Shown: positions 27,017 through 37,118 of the stretch, piece by piece | How the letters are laid out: every line of letters starts with the position of its first letter | How positions within the stretch are numbered: the first letter of the stretch is position 1 | DNA from: CAVOJV01 sp963696325 | GTDB lineage: Bacteria; Pseudomonadota; Gammaproteobacteria; Competibacterales; Competibacteraceae | Direction of reading: 5' to 3' | NCBI GenBank assembly: GCA_963696325.1 | Contig: CAVOJV010000054.1 | Coordinates: forward strand, 30,387-94,386 | DNA length: 64,000 bases | The notes under the pieces: model-generated | The model's database searches: none | What the model was told of the DNA's origin: nothing | What the model saw: only the letters and a program-made list of their open reading frames with translations | Program-made: the position numbers and the translations under genes

Positions 27017-28516
27017 TCAATGGGTCGTGATGCTGTGCCGGGCATGCCGCTGTTCCTCGAAGCGGGCGGCCATCCAGTGCAGCGCCACGGCGCAAAAAGG
27101 AATGACGAAATCCAACCAGACTCCGGCCTTGAACCAGTAATAGCTGACCGGCAGCAGGGCGATGATGATGATCAGACTGGCGACCAGCATCGCCCGGAAG
27201 GAGCGTAAGCCGGCAAAGATCAGGCTGCTCAGGACAATCAACACCACGGTGATCAGCAACTTGAGGTACAGGGACGGCGGCTTGATTTCTTCATGCTGGT
27301 GCAGGGAGTGAATGGCATTGACCAGCACCAGAAAACCTGGCATCTGGCCCAGCGGCGTCAGGTACAGATCACGACTTTCCCAGAAGCTACCGCCGATAAC
27401 TACCACCCGCCCGGTGACGGCATCCCTGGCCACCGGCTTGTTCCCATCGGTAATCAGCAGAGCGCTGAACACCGATAATAGAGGCGCTGAGGCTCCATCC
27501 AGTCGAGGCAGGGTCGGGTAAGCCTCGCCGGGATGCAGTTGCCAGGGCAGCTCATAGATGAGGCGTTGGGCTATCCCTTCGGGCTGGGCGCTCAATTTCA
27601 TACCGGCAATGGCAAGCGTTTCTCCATGATGATAGGAAGGGCGTTCGTCGCACTGCGCCGGCGCCAGGGTCTGTAAGGCCGTGTGCACCTGCTTGGCCAC
27701 TTTTCCAGGGTCCTCATGGGGTTGACGCAGCAAGGCGACCGCCAGCAGTTGCAGGGAAGGAATCACCACCGGCTGCCGGGTCTGTTCATCACAGGTGATC
27801 TGCCACAAGCGCCAGCGTCGCAACAGTTGTCCCTGGTCCAGTTCGAACAGGGTCGATCCCCACTGGATCAGGGGTGAAGCGGCAATGCGACCGTCCTGTT
27901 CCAGAAAAGAGCGCCGCTCGGTCGGCAGGGCATGCTGCCCCGGCAACGGCGAGCGGAAGGCACGCGCCAGCAGCAGCGGCGGTTTACCGGCGGCGCCATA
28001 GTTGGCCAGATAGTCCTGCAGCGCTTGATCGGCAGCCAGATCATGCCCACGTTGGCTCAGGTCGACATCCACGATCACCAGCGCCGCTCCACCCTGCACG
28101 GCGTAATCGATCAGTTTGAGCAGGCGGTCGCGGGGGACGTGAAAAGGCTCGTTCCAGGCGCGATAGGTCGGCTCGTCGATGTCCAGTATCACGAAAGGTG
28201 TGGCCGGTTTGTCGATCGTGGTGGCCTGCTGAAGATTCATGATCCCGTCAATGGCCATGTCTTCGAGTTCCTGCAGCCAAGCCAGATGATGGTGCATGAA
28301 ATGGAGTGCGATTTCGATGATGACGCCAGCCAGTATACCGATCAGCAGATGTCGCTGGAAGGCACTCCGCGCCCACCACCCGCTTTGCACGCGCTGTGTC
28401 GCGCTCGACAACCTCTGTCCGATGTACCGGGGCGCTGTCCAAAGTCGGGCCGGTAGTCCGGTCAACCAAGCCAGGCGCGACGTTGCCGCGGGTTCAGGCG
28501 ATTGCGCTTCACTCAT
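27017..28516 (-). CDS. CHASE2-domain membrane protein without an output domain
   Basis: A 499-aa protein starting MSEAQSPEPAATSR. One N-terminal helix (HLLIGILAGVIIEIALHFM), then an extracytoplasmic CHASE2 domain (FVILDIDEPTYRAWNEPFHV, ALVIVDVDLSQRG, and the late GRVVVIGGSFWESRDLYLTP and PGFLVLVNAIHSL), then three C-terminal helices ending in a short tail. CHASE2 is a periplasmic sensory domain usually fused to kinase or cyclase; here no catalytic domain follows. The signal may pass to the secreted partner next door or to the secreted TPR-CHAT protein encoded upstream on the same strand (inference). Confidence 0.88.
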   Translation of the reverse strand: MSEAQSPEPAATSRLAWLTGLPARLWTAPRYIGQRLSSATQRVQSGWWARSAFQRHLLIGILAGVIIEIALHFMHHHLAWLQELEDMAIDGIMNLQQATTIDKPATPFVILDIDEPTYRAWNEPFHVPRDRLLKLIDYAVQGGAALVIVDVDLSQRGHDLAADQALQDYLANYGAAGKPPLLLARAFRSPLPGQHALPTERRSFLEQDGRIAASPLIQWGSTLFELDQGQLLRRWRLWQITCDEQTRQPVVIPSLQLLAVALLRQPHEDPGKVAKQVHTALQTLAPAQCDERPSYHHGETLAIAGMKLSAQPEGIAQRLIYELPWQLHPGEAYPTLPRLDGASAPLLSVFSALLITDGNKPVARDAVTGRVVVIGGSFWESRDLYLTPLGQMPGFLVLVNAIHSLHQHEEIKPPSLYLKLLITVVLIVLSSLIFAGLRSFRAMLVASLIIIIALLPVSYYWFKAGVWLDFVIPFCAVALHWMAARFEEQRHARHSITTH

Positions 28517-28626
28517 GGTAGGATAAGTACCTGTATGTTGTAGTCGATCAAAATAGACGAACCCCATTGATCGATTTGTCGCTGGTTTCGATTCCCGGGC
28601 TGAATCGGGTGAGGACGGGGCTATTC

Positions 28627-28890
28627 ATGACTCACATTCTGACTATACCCTACGGTGATGCCGTACTGCTCGAAGCGAGCCTGACGCGCGAAGAATTCGA
28701 GCGTGAGGCGGTCTTTATCCTCGCCGCCAAGTTGTATGAGTTGGGTCGGTTGTCGTCCGGTAAGGCGGCTGACCTTTGCGGTAAAGGGCGGGTGGATTTT
28801 CTGCTTTCGCTGCCGCGGGTTGGCGTATCCATCAGTAACCTGCGGCCGGAAGACGCCGCTGACGAGGTGGCCTTTGCCCAACGAAGTTGA
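28627..28890 (+). CDS. UPF0175-family antitoxin
   Basis: An 87-aa protein starting MTHILTIPYGDAVLLEASLT and containing EREAVFILAAKLYELGRLSS, GKAADLCGKGRVDFLLSL: the ribbon/helix and HTH layout of UPF0175. Such proteins pair with DUF3368 PIN-domain toxins, and that is exactly what follows here with an overlapping start. It should bind and neutralise the toxin and repress the operon. Confidence 0.85.
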   Translation: MTHILTIPYGDAVLLEASLTREEFEREAVFILAAKLYELGRLSSGKAADLCGKGRVDFLLSLPRVGVSISNLRPEDAADEVAFAQRS

Positions 28891-29383
28891 GCGGGTAGTC
28901 GTCAACACCGGCCCCCTGATCACGCTCGGTCGTGCCGGCGCCTTGGCAGTGATCGAGCAGTTACCCATCCGTTTCATCGCGCCGCCGCAGGTGGCTGAAG
29001 AGATCAACGCCGGCGCCGCCGCCGGTCATCCGGTCGTGCTGCCGACCTCGGTTGAAGTACTGGCTTTGGCGGTTCCTGTGGCGCCTTTGGCCTGTCAAGC
29101 GCTGGACGCGGGGGAAGCAGCCGTCATCCAACTGGCGCTGGAGCGAAGTATCCCGACCGTGTGTATAGACGAATGGCGCGGGCGCCGTGCGGCCAAAGCT
29201 GTCGGCCTGAGAGTGACTGGCTCGTTGGGATTGCTTGGCCGTGCGAAACAGGCTGGGTTGATCCCAGCAGTACGCCCTTGGGTTGAGCGCCTGGCCGCGG
29301 CAGGCGCTCACTACGATCCAGAACTGCTCCAAGGCTTCTTGCAGGCGATGGGTGAGTCCTCTGTCAACAACACCAACAGCTAG
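28874..29383 (+). CDS. DUF3368 PIN-domain toxin
   Basis: A 169-aa PIN-like nuclease. ERVVVNTGPLITLGRAGAL gives the first acidic-region strand (Asp of classic PIN replaced by Asn), LDAGEAAVIQLALER the central Glu, and VCIDEWRGRRAAKAVGL the later Asp. The start is uncertain: a TTG at 28874 just before LPNEVERVV is preferred, after GAGGTGG, overlapping the antitoxin by 17 bases. It probably cleaves RNA when unbalanced by its UPF0175 partner. The pair lies on the opposite strand between the CHASE2 and CHAT genes. Confidence 0.8.
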   Translation: MPNEVERVVVNTGPLITLGRAGALAVIEQLPIRFIAPPQVAEEINAGAAAGHPVVLPTSVEVLALAVPVAPLACQALDAGEAAVIQLALERSIPTVCIDEWRGRRAAKAVGLRVTGSLGLLGRAKQAGLIPAVRPWVERLAAAGAHYDPELLQGFLQAMGESSVNNTNS

Positions 29384-29390
29384 CAATCCG

Positions 29391-32300
29391 CTAATCCCCC
29401 ACGACCACGAACGGCGCCCAGAAATACGGATGGGCGAGGGAAAGGTAGGGCGCTTTAGCCTGCTGCTGCCAGGTCCGACCCCGCAACTGGCGGCGGGCCT
29501 CGGTCAAGGCGGCGAGCGGGGTCTGACCGGCTTGCAGTTGGGTAAAGGTGGCCACCATCAGGTCGCGGGTGGAATCGCTGGCCACGGGCCAGTGGCTGAC
29601 CAGCAGATGGCGGGCGCCGGCAAACAGGAAAGCGCGGGTCAGGCCGGCGAAGCCTTCGCCCTGGTTGCCGCGTTGCGGGTCACCGGCGGTGTTGCAGGCG
29701 GAAAGGACGACCAGGTCGGCGTTGATCGGCAGCTCGTCGAGGATGTCTTTCAGGGTGAGGAAGCCGTCCTCGCCGTGGAGGTCGCCGACCAGGGTCAGCG
29801 CCAGCGCCGGTTGGCCGCGTTTTTCGACGGGACCGGCCGGGAAGGACCGGTCCAGGCTCAGGGTCGACGGGGGTGTTGGCGCCTGCTGCATGGCCAGGAA
29901 CTCGCCGCCGAGCAGGCCGTGGGTGGAAAATACCAGATAGCGCAAGCCATTCAGATCGCCCTGCTTGGCCAGGGCTTTGGCGGTGTATTCCTGGGCCTCC
30001 GCGCGCAGGTAAAGCTGGGATTGGGTCCCCACGAGTTGAGCCATGGCGCCGACTTCGTCGGCGGTTTCCGGTAACCGGTTCAGGTGCATGTCCGTCCCGC
30101 TGCGGGCCAGCAACTGCAAGGTGGTCCGGGTGGCGGCGGAATAGCCTTTGGTCGGTGCCGAGGCCGGCTGTGCCGGGGATTTCTCCTGTTCCGGCTCGAA
30201 GATGGGATCGGCGAAAGCGATCAGGTTGCGGGTCAGCGGCGCCGGCGGTTTCGGGTAGTTGCGCTGCGAGACCAGCGCCGCCAGGCTGGGCAGATAGCTG
30301 AAGCGGTAGCGGTCGGCCAGGTACGGGAGGGTGGCGTATTCGCCCAGCAGAGGTTGTTGGGCGCTGCGGCCATCAGCCGCCTGCTGGGCCTGCCGAAATG
30401 CCTGCTGCTCAGTCTCGCCATAGGCCGTCACCAACAGTTCCAGCGGCAGGTTGTAGAGGGCGCCGTCGGCCACTACCAGCACCCGCTGGGCGCCGTGCAG
30501 GGTGTCTTCGACCGGAGCGATGAGGTCTTGGTAAAGCTGATGCAACTGTTCGGGGTCCAGCTTGGCGAGTTGGGCGACCTGTTCCAGCGGCTGGCGAATC
30601 TGGCCGACCCGCTCGGTCATGGCTTTTTCAGGCACGGCGACCGTGCGCAGGGTGAAATTCTTCTGGGTGACGGCCAGCAGCACGGTACGCTCGGGTAACA
30701 GCACGACACTGAGTAGCGCTTCCTCCGGACGCAGCAGGCGCTGTTGCAGTTGGTCCACCGTCACCGGCTGCGGTTGTAGCAACTCCATAAAGCGCGGGTA
30801 GTCGCGCCAGAGCTGCTGTTCCACCGTGGTCAGGCCGGCCTTCGCCTGGTCGATCAGCCGCTTCAATTCCGCGCGTTGCGTCTCGGCCGCGGCCTCCTTG
30901 AGCGGCAGTTTGGCGCGCTTTTCCACCAGGAAGGTCAATTGCTGCTGCAACGCCTCCCGGCGGTGCTTGAGGTCAACGAAGGCCGGCTCGGCCGAGAATT
31001 GCTGCACATCCGCCTGCCGCAGCAGTTCGCTGAAAATCCGGCTCTGGTTACGGGAGGCGACGGCGAGCACCTCCCGGTCATAGCCCGCCTTAGGATCCTG
31101 CTCGTGCAGCTTCAGCAGCAAGTCGATGAATTCACGGTAGACGTAGGCATACTGCCCCAGGAAGGACTGGCGGGCTTCCTCGGACAAGCCCTGGGTGTAG
31201 GCAAACAGCCGGTCCAGGGTGTCGATGGCGGTGCGGTAGTAGGGGACGGCGTCTTGGAGACGGCCCCGTGCTACCAGGAAAAAACCCAGGTTGCGACTGT
31301 GAAGGAGAAGGTTGGCTGGCGCTTCCGCTTGCTGGTCGATGGCCACGGCGCGGCGGTAGAGCGGCTCGGCTTCCCCGGCGCGGCCCTGATCCCCTAGCAC
31401 GTTGGCCAGGTTGTTGAGACTACCGGCGGTGGCGGGATGCTCGGGCCCCAGTACTTTCTCGTTAATCGCCGCGGCACGGCGGACGAGCGGCTCGGCCTCT
31501 CCGGCGCGGCCCTGCGCCCGCAGCACGTTGGCCAGGTTGTTGAGACTGGTGGCGGTGCGGGGATGCTCGGCGCCCCGGACTTTCTCGTTAATCGCTAGGG
31601 CGCGGCGGTAGAGCGGCTTGGCTTCTCCGTACCGGCCCTGATTCTCCAGCACGTTGGCCAGGTTGTGAAGACTATCGGTGGTGTCGGGGTGCTCGGCCCC
31701 CAGCGCTTTCTCCCGAATCGCCAGGACGCGGCGGAGAAGCGGCTCGGCTTCCCCGGCGCGGCCCTGGTCATTCAGCACCACGGCCAGGTTGTTGAGACTA
31801 CCGGCGGTGTCGGGATGCTCGACACCCAGGACTTTCTCATTAATCGCCAAGGCGCGGCGGTAGAGCGACTCAGCCTCCCCGGCGCGGCCCTGCGCCCACA
31901 GCACGTTGGCCAGGTTGTTGAGACTGGTGGCGGTGCGGGGATGCTCGGCGCCCCGGACTTTCTCGTTAATCGCCAGGGCGCGGCGGACGAGCGGCTCGGC
32001 CTCCCCGGCGCGGCCCTGCGCCCACAGCACGTTGGCCAGGTTGTGAAGACTATCGGTGGTGTCGGGATGCTCGGCACCCAGGACTTTCTCCCGAATCGCC
32101 AGGGCGCGGCGGTGAAGCGGCTCGGCTTCCCCGGCGTGGCCCTGATTCCCTAGCACGGTGGCCAGGTTGTTGAGACTGGTGGCGGTGTCGGGATGCTCGA
32201 CACCCAGGACTTTCTCCCGAATCGCTAGGGCACGGCGGACGAGCGGCTCGGCCTCCCCGGCGCGGCCCTGCGCCTGCAGCACCAAGGCCAGGTTGCTGAG

Positions 32301-32918
32301 ACTAGCGGCGGTGTCGGGATGCTCGGCGCCCAGGACTTTCTCCCGAATCGCCAGGGCGCGGCGGTGAAGCGGCTCGGCTTCCCCGGCGCGGCCCTGATTC
32401 CCTAGCACGGTGGCCAAGTTGTTGAGACTGGTGGCGGTGTCGGGATGCTCGGCGCCCAGGACTTTCTCCCGAATCGCCAGGACGCGGCGGAGAAGCGGCT
32501 CGGCTTCCCCGGCGCGGCCCGGCGCCTCCAGCACGCTGGCCAGGTTGTGGAGACTATCGGCGGTGTCGGGATGCTCGGCGCCCAGGACTTTCTCCCGAAT
32601 CGCCAGGGCGCGGCGGTGGAGCGGCTCGGCTTCCCCGGTGCGGCCCTGCGCCTGCAGCACCACGGCCAGGTTGTTGAGGCTGGTGGCGGTGGCGGGATGC
32701 TCAAAACCGAAAGCACGATCCGTCACCGCCAGCGCCTGTCGTGCAGGCTGCTCAGCACCGGCATAATCCCCGGTCTGATAGCGCGCAGCAACCAGCTTTT
32801 GCAGGGCTTCCCACTGTTGAAAATCCGCCTCCAGCTCCTGAGCCCCTGCGCTCAGTACCCCTATACCCACTAACAGCACCGCGATCATCAAAATGGCTAA
32901 GCCTTTGTGGTAACTCAT
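29391..32918 (-). CDS. Exported TPR-CHAT protease-like protein
   Basis: A 1175-aa protein starting MSYHKGLAILMIAVLLVGIG with a signal peptide cleaved near SAGA-QE. Then come about eleven 42-residue kinesin-light-chain-type TPRs (consensus RALAIREKVLGAEHPDTATS), a helical linker, and a C-terminal CHAT domain. The caspase-like dyad is visible as LVFSTHGLL (His near 998) and VVLSACNTAG (Cys near 1075), with GEGFAGLTRAFLFAGARHLL and VSHWPVASDST. CHAT domains are cysteine proteases or scaffolds. Export is unusual compared with the cytoplasmic CHAT proteins of defence systems and fits a periplasmic partnership with the CHASE2 protein. The frame is intact in spite of near-identical DNA repeats. Confidence 0.9.
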   Translation of the reverse strand: MSYHKGLAILMIAVLLVGIGVLSAGAQELEADFQQWEALQKLVAARYQTGDYAGAEQPARQALAVTDRAFGFEHPATATSLNNLAVVLQAQGRTGEAEPLHRRALAIREKVLGAEHPDTADSLHNLASVLEAPGRAGEAEPLLRRVLAIREKVLGAEHPDTATSLNNLATVLGNQGRAGEAEPLHRRALAIREKVLGAEHPDTAASLSNLALVLQAQGRAGEAEPLVRRALAIREKVLGVEHPDTATSLNNLATVLGNQGHAGEAEPLHRRALAIREKVLGAEHPDTTDSLHNLANVLWAQGRAGEAEPLVRRALAINEKVRGAEHPRTATSLNNLANVLWAQGRAGEAESLYRRALAINEKVLGVEHPDTAGSLNNLAVVLNDQGRAGEAEPLLRRVLAIREKALGAEHPDTTDSLHNLANVLENQGRYGEAKPLYRRALAINEKVRGAEHPRTATSLNNLANVLRAQGRAGEAEPLVRRAAAINEKVLGPEHPATAGSLNNLANVLGDQGRAGEAEPLYRRAVAIDQQAEAPANLLLHSRNLGFFLVARGRLQDAVPYYRTAIDTLDRLFAYTQGLSEEARQSFLGQYAYVYREFIDLLLKLHEQDPKAGYDREVLAVASRNQSRIFSELLRQADVQQFSAEPAFVDLKHRREALQQQLTFLVEKRAKLPLKEAAAETQRAELKRLIDQAKAGLTTVEQQLWRDYPRFMELLQPQPVTVDQLQQRLLRPEEALLSVVLLPERTVLLAVTQKNFTLRTVAVPEKAMTERVGQIRQPLEQVAQLAKLDPEQLHQLYQDLIAPVEDTLHGAQRVLVVADGALYNLPLELLVTAYGETEQQAFRQAQQAADGRSAQQPLLGEYATLPYLADRYRFSYLPSLAALVSQRNYPKPPAPLTRNLIAFADPIFEPEQEKSPAQPASAPTKGYSAATRTTLQLLARSGTDMHLNRLPETADEVGAMAQLVGTQSQLYLRAEAQEYTAKALAKQGDLNGLRYLVFSTHGLLGGEFLAMQQAPTPPSTLSLDRSFPAGPVEKRGQPALALTLVGDLHGEDGFLTLKDILDELPINADLVVLSACNTAGDPQRGNQGEGFAGLTRAFLFAGARHLLVSHWPVASDSTRDLMVATFTQLQAGQTPLAALTEARRQLRGRTWQQQAKAPYLSLAHPYFWAPFVVVGD
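31380..32760 (-). repeat. 126-bp tandem repeats encoding the TPR array
   Basis: About eleven copies with a 126-bp period inside the CHAT gene. Units include CTTTCTCCCGAATCGCCAGG and CGGTGTCGGGATGCTCGG blocks at high identity. Such similarity allows unequal recombination that would change repeat number, and it makes this stretch prone to assembly collapse. Confidence 0.9.
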
Positions 32919-33088
32919 TACACTCTCCGCAACGGTTGATGCCCTAGGAGCCTGTCGGACTTTCTCTACAACGTATTGATTTATATACAATCACTATTTT
33001 GGCGTTGAAAAATAATTTCTCTAAAAATCGTTGCCGCTTGACCCACACTTCCACCACCTGCCCCTCCCGCACCAGCGCGGCCCATGAG

Positions 33089-33905
33089 GTGTCCTGGCAA
33101 TATAGTAGACACTCCCGTTTCAAGCGGCCTTCTGGGTGTTGCGGACGCTCTGTGCAAACACGGCAGGGGCCAGGTTGCCAAGGCGTGAGTGGCGCCGTTG
33201 GCGGTTGTAAAAGATTTCGAGGTATTCCCGGATCGAGGCTTCGGCCTCGGCGCGGGTTTCATAGCGCCTTTGATGAACCCGCTCGTTCTTCAGGCTACCC
33301 CAGAAGCTCTCCATGGGGGCGTTGTCATAACCATTCCCTTACCGGGACATCGAGGCCAAAAGCCCATGCTGGTCCAGCATGCGCCGGTAAGCATGACTGC
33401 AGTATTGGCTGCCGCGGTCGGAATGGTGAATCAACCCGGGCGCAGGACGCTGATAGCCAATCGCGCGCCATAGGGCCTGCCCGACCAGTTCCTGCGTCAT
33501 CCGGGCATCCATGCCGTAGCCAACGATCTCACCGGTGAATTGATCCTTGAGGGCCGCCAGATAATACAACCCGCCTTCCCCGGTGGGAAGGTAGGTGATA
33601 TCCGGGTGCCAGATCTCATTCGGTGCCGTGGCTTCGAAACACTGCCCCAGCCGGTTCTCCGCCCCCGTACGCGCCCCCGGTGCCGCCGGCGTCTTCGCCC
33701 CCCCTTGGCACTGGCCACCCCGCTCGCTAAGGTCCCCTTCGGCACTGACAGGCGTTTCGCCGCCTCAGCTAGAGAGAGCCCTTGCGCCAGTACCCCCTTC
33801 ACCGCCTCTGCGCGAAACTGGGGCGTGTAGTCTTGCTTTCGTTCCATTCAAACCTCCTCATTGGCTCAGTTTAACCCATCAGGAGTGTCTGTTTTTGTCA
33901 GGATA
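33089..33905 (-). mobile_element. Decayed IS3-family element
   Basis: Imperfect inverted ends near 33090 (TGTCCTGGCAATATAGTAGA and following CACTCC) and 33880-33904 (GGAGTGTCTGTTTTTGTCAG). The minus strand keeps the start of orfA (MERKQDYTPQFRAEAVKGVL) and pieces of orfB: KDQFTGEIVGYGMDARMT, IHHSDRGSQYCSHAYRR and MESFWGSLKNERVHQRRYE. A TAA replaces the usual Lys codon after SMSR before GNGYDNAP, and a large internal deletion joins orfA to orfB. Inactive. Confidence 0.8.
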
Positions 33906-34138
33906 CCTCAGGAAATATGCGCCTTGATTTGTTGGACGGATGACGGTTCCCGGTTATTAACCGAACGAGAACTTGTACCGCCAGGACAGGCATGGGCCGG
34001 TAATTAATCCGGCGGCGCTGGCTGAAGCGCAGCGGGGAGCTTTTGAAGAGCGAGCCGCCATCATGGAATTTAACGGCGGGTATCACAGGAACACGCTGAG
34101 CAGGAAGCCTGGTGGCGAGTGACTAACAACAAGCAGGT
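33906..34138 (+). other. Gap with a gene-end remnant
   Basis: The plus strand contains an open stretch ending NPAALAEAQRGAFEERAAIM-EFNGGYH before a stop near 34122. It looks like the last residues of a larger island protein cut off by the IS3 insertion. No start is visible. Confidence 0.35.
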
Positions 34139-34471
34139 ATGATCGTGACCAACAAGACAGCACCTAAACGCGATCCTTCCTCGCTGACCGTGCGCGCCTT
34201 AAAGGATGAAGCGCCCGCTGAGGCGGTTTCAAGAGTGGCGCTTAGTCCCAGTGTACAAGCGGCGCTGACCGTAGCCGCGTACACTACGTTGCTGGGCGAA
34301 CTGTCTATCGACAAACTGGTTGCTGAACTCTCTGACCAGGCGAAAGCGGTCCAGAGCGGCAGTCTGAAACCGGCCGAGGCGATGCTGGCAAATCAGGCGC
34401 ACACGTTAGACATTAAAGCGGAAGCCATCGGCAAAAGCCACGCCAGCAAAGGCTTTCAGCATAGGCAATGA
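34139..34471 (+). CDS. Hypothetical protein, probably C-terminally altered
   Basis: A 110-aa protein with DPSSLTVRALKDEAPAEAVS, SVQAALTVAAYTTLLGELSI and LVAELSDQAKAVQSGSLKPA. The composition is helical and Ala-rich. I do not recognise a family. The last 20 residues (AEAIGKSHASKGFQHRQ) are unlike the preceding part, so the original end may have been lost. Confidence 0.5.
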   Translation: MIVTNKTAPKRDPSSLTVRALKDEAPAEAVSRVALSPSVQAALTVAAYTTLLGELSIDKLVAELSDQAKAVQSGSLKPAEAMLANQAHTLDIKAEAIGKSHASKGFQHRQ

Positions 34472-34717
34472 CTTACGAAATGGAAACATACCCCCAGTCA
34501 TACCCCCAAACTGAACAGATACCCCACCCCCAGGAAGCCACGATTAAACCGCATTAATGTCACATTGGGGAATAAGGGGCGCTCTGTACCACAACGCCCA
34601 CACCCCACAATAGGGCTACTGCTCCGATCTCGCCATAGCCCATGCGTATCACGTGCGCGCCTCGAATGATGCTTGCGATATCGGTGGAAGCAAGGGTGCA
34701 AAACAGGGCGTTGGTAC

Positions 34718-37118
34718 TCATGCCGCCTCCTGGTAAAGGTACTTCTGGAACCCGGAAAACACCTTGCCGATCTCTTCCGGCTTCCCAAGATCGGCCACGG
34801 CATCCGCAATCGAATCGTGATACTTCAGCCGCAGCAGCGGCGTTAGCTTTGCCTGGTCGAGTTCCTCCACACCGACGTTCACGTAGTGGGATAGCACGAA
34901 GTCGAGGAAGACCTGCTGCTTGCTGTTGAAGTGCGTGCTGATCATGGCCTTCGCCTTCGGCTGCGCGTTCCTCGCGGGTCAGCGGTGGCAGCGCATAGGC
35001 AACATGCGCCAGCACATCGAACAGGTCGCTTTTCTCCGCGTCGATGATCTTCTGCATCTCGGCCAGTTGATCTTTGCCGAAGCCTTTTTCGGCCAGTCCC
35101 TCCAGCAGCTTCCTGCGCGTATCCGGCGCGCTCCATAGGGCGCGCAGTTCGTCCTCATTCTTGAAGAACTCGGGCAGTTTGCCGAAGAGCAGCTTCCATG
35201 AACTGCTGCGCCGACATCGGGCGTGCCATCCGGGTGCCAGAAGCTCGTTGCCATCATGTGCTGGATGTTGCGCTCCTTGCCGTCGGCCAGTTTGACCTTT
35301 CGCCTTCTTCTTGCACACGCACGGCCGCTGACCACACTCTGGGCAGGCTCCTTCGGGCACTCGCAAGGTCGTTTGCCGCAGACCGTGCAAGGTTGCGGTG
35401 GCTGCTTTTCGCATACGCAGGGGTAGAAGCCGCATGTTGGGCAGGCTTCCGGTTCCAGCGGCTCACCATCCCACTCGGGATCGTTGAAGTGATGATGCGC
35501 CTTCACGAAGTCGTAGATCGTGAAGTAGTCCTTCCCGTCGTAGAGCCGCGTGCCGCGACCGATGATCTGCTTGAACTCGATCATGGAGTTGATCGGCCGC
35601 ATGAGGACGATGTTGCGGATATTGCGGGCGTCCACGCCGGTGGAGAGCTTTTGCGAGGTGGTCAGAATAGTCGGGATGGTTTTCTCGTTGTCCTGAAAAT
35701 CTCTCAGGTGCTGATCGCCGAGCGCGCCGTCGTTCGCCGTCACCCGCTCGCAGTAGTGTGGGTCTTTGCTCGTCTTCATCTGGTTGATGAGATCGCGCAC
35801 GGCCAGTGCATGGTCTTGTGTCGCACAAAAGACAAGTGTCTTTTCTCGCTGGTCGATCATGTCCATGAACAGCTTCACGCGGTGCGCCTCACGTTCCTTG
35901 ATCTCGATGATCTTGTTGAAGTCGGCTTCCGTGTAGCGCTTGCCGGCTTCGATCTCACCCTCGATGAGCTTGTCGTCCGGTGTGTAGACGTACTCGTCGA
36001 GCGTCGTGGAAATCTGCTTCACCTTGAACGGCGTGAGGAACCCGTCGTTGATGCCCTCCTTGAGCGAGTAGATATAGACCGGCTCGCCGAAGTAGGCATA
36101 GGTGTCCGCATTCTCCTTGGCGTTTGGGTGTTGCGGTGAGGCCGAGCTGCACGGCCGGCGCGAAGTATTCCAGGATGCCTCGCCAGTTGCTTTCGTCGTT
36201 TGCCCCGCCGCGATGACACTCGTCGATGACGATGAAGTCGAAGAAGTCCGGCGGATATTCGCCGAAATAGGGCGAGGGGTGGCCGTCCTTGGGCGGCCCG
36301 CTCATGAAGGTCTGGAAGATGGTGAAGAACAGGCTGCCGTTTTTCGGCACCTTGCCCTTCTTGCGGATGTCCTCCGGCGCGATCCTCACCATCGCATCTT
36401 CCGCAAACGCCGAGAACGCGTTGTACGCCTGATCCGCAAGGATGTTCCGGTCGGCGAGGAAGAGGATGCGCGGGCGGCGAATCGGTTCGCCTTCCGTCTT
36501 CCAATCTGTCAGGTTCCAGCGGCTGTGGAACAGTTTCCACGCGATCTGAAAGGCGATGAAGGTCTTGCCCGTCCCAGTGGCCAGCGTCAACAGGATGCGC
36601 GTCGCGCCTGTCCGCGATGGCTGCCAGCATGCGCTCGATGGCGATGTCCTGGTAATAACGCCCCTGAAAGTAGCCGCCCCGGTCCTCGAAGGGCACGGAC
36701 GCAAAACGGTCACGCCAAGCGTTCTGCGTCGGCAAAGGTTTCGTTCCATAATTCATGCGGTGTCGGGAAGTGCGCCAGCTCGCCTTCCTTGCCGGTCTCC
36801 ATATCGATGCCGTAGATGCCCTGTCCATTAGTGGCATAGGTGTACCGGATCGCAAGCTTGCCTGCGTAGTTCTTCGCTTGCGCCACACCTTCGGTCAACG
36901 CTTCATCCCATGCCTTCGCTTCAACGACCGCTAGCTTGCGGTTGCGGTACTCCAGCACGTAATCGGCGGTGAGTGGCTTGCCACGCCGCCCAATGCCTTC
37001 AATACGGCCTGGTGTGATCGGATACTCGCGCCGGATGCGGCTGCCCTCGACGACGCCCCAACCCGTGGCCTTTAGCGCGGGGTCAATGTAGTTCAGCTCT
37101 GGTTTCGGCTTCGTTCAT
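34718..37118 (-). pseudogene. hsdR: Type I restriction endonuclease R subunit, multiply frameshifted
   Basis: The ATG at 37118 overlaps the preceding gene's stop. The recognisable order across at least five frame changes is: N-terminal nuclease part (IDPALKATGWGVVEGSRIRR, YVLEYRNRKLAVVEAKAW), Walker A TLATGTGKTFIAF, DEAD-type VIDECHRGG, GLTATPKR, QREKTLVFCATQDHALAVRD, IGRGTRLYDGKDYF, a Cys-rich insert (CPTCGFYPCVC), and a C-terminal FSGFQKYLYQEAA. About 800 aa when joined, as in EcoEI-type HsdR. As written it cannot make a full subunit. Confidence 0.85.

Noticed and set aside
31380..32760. Regular repeats resembling a CRISPR array
   Set aside because: The period is 126 bp, there are no unique spacers, and the repeats translate as TPR motifs in one open frame.
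32945..32970. Second IS1182 end (AGCCTGTCGGACTTTC) beside the CHAT gene
   Set aside because: It resembles the 24556 terminus for about 10 bases but no partner end or duplication was found nearby.
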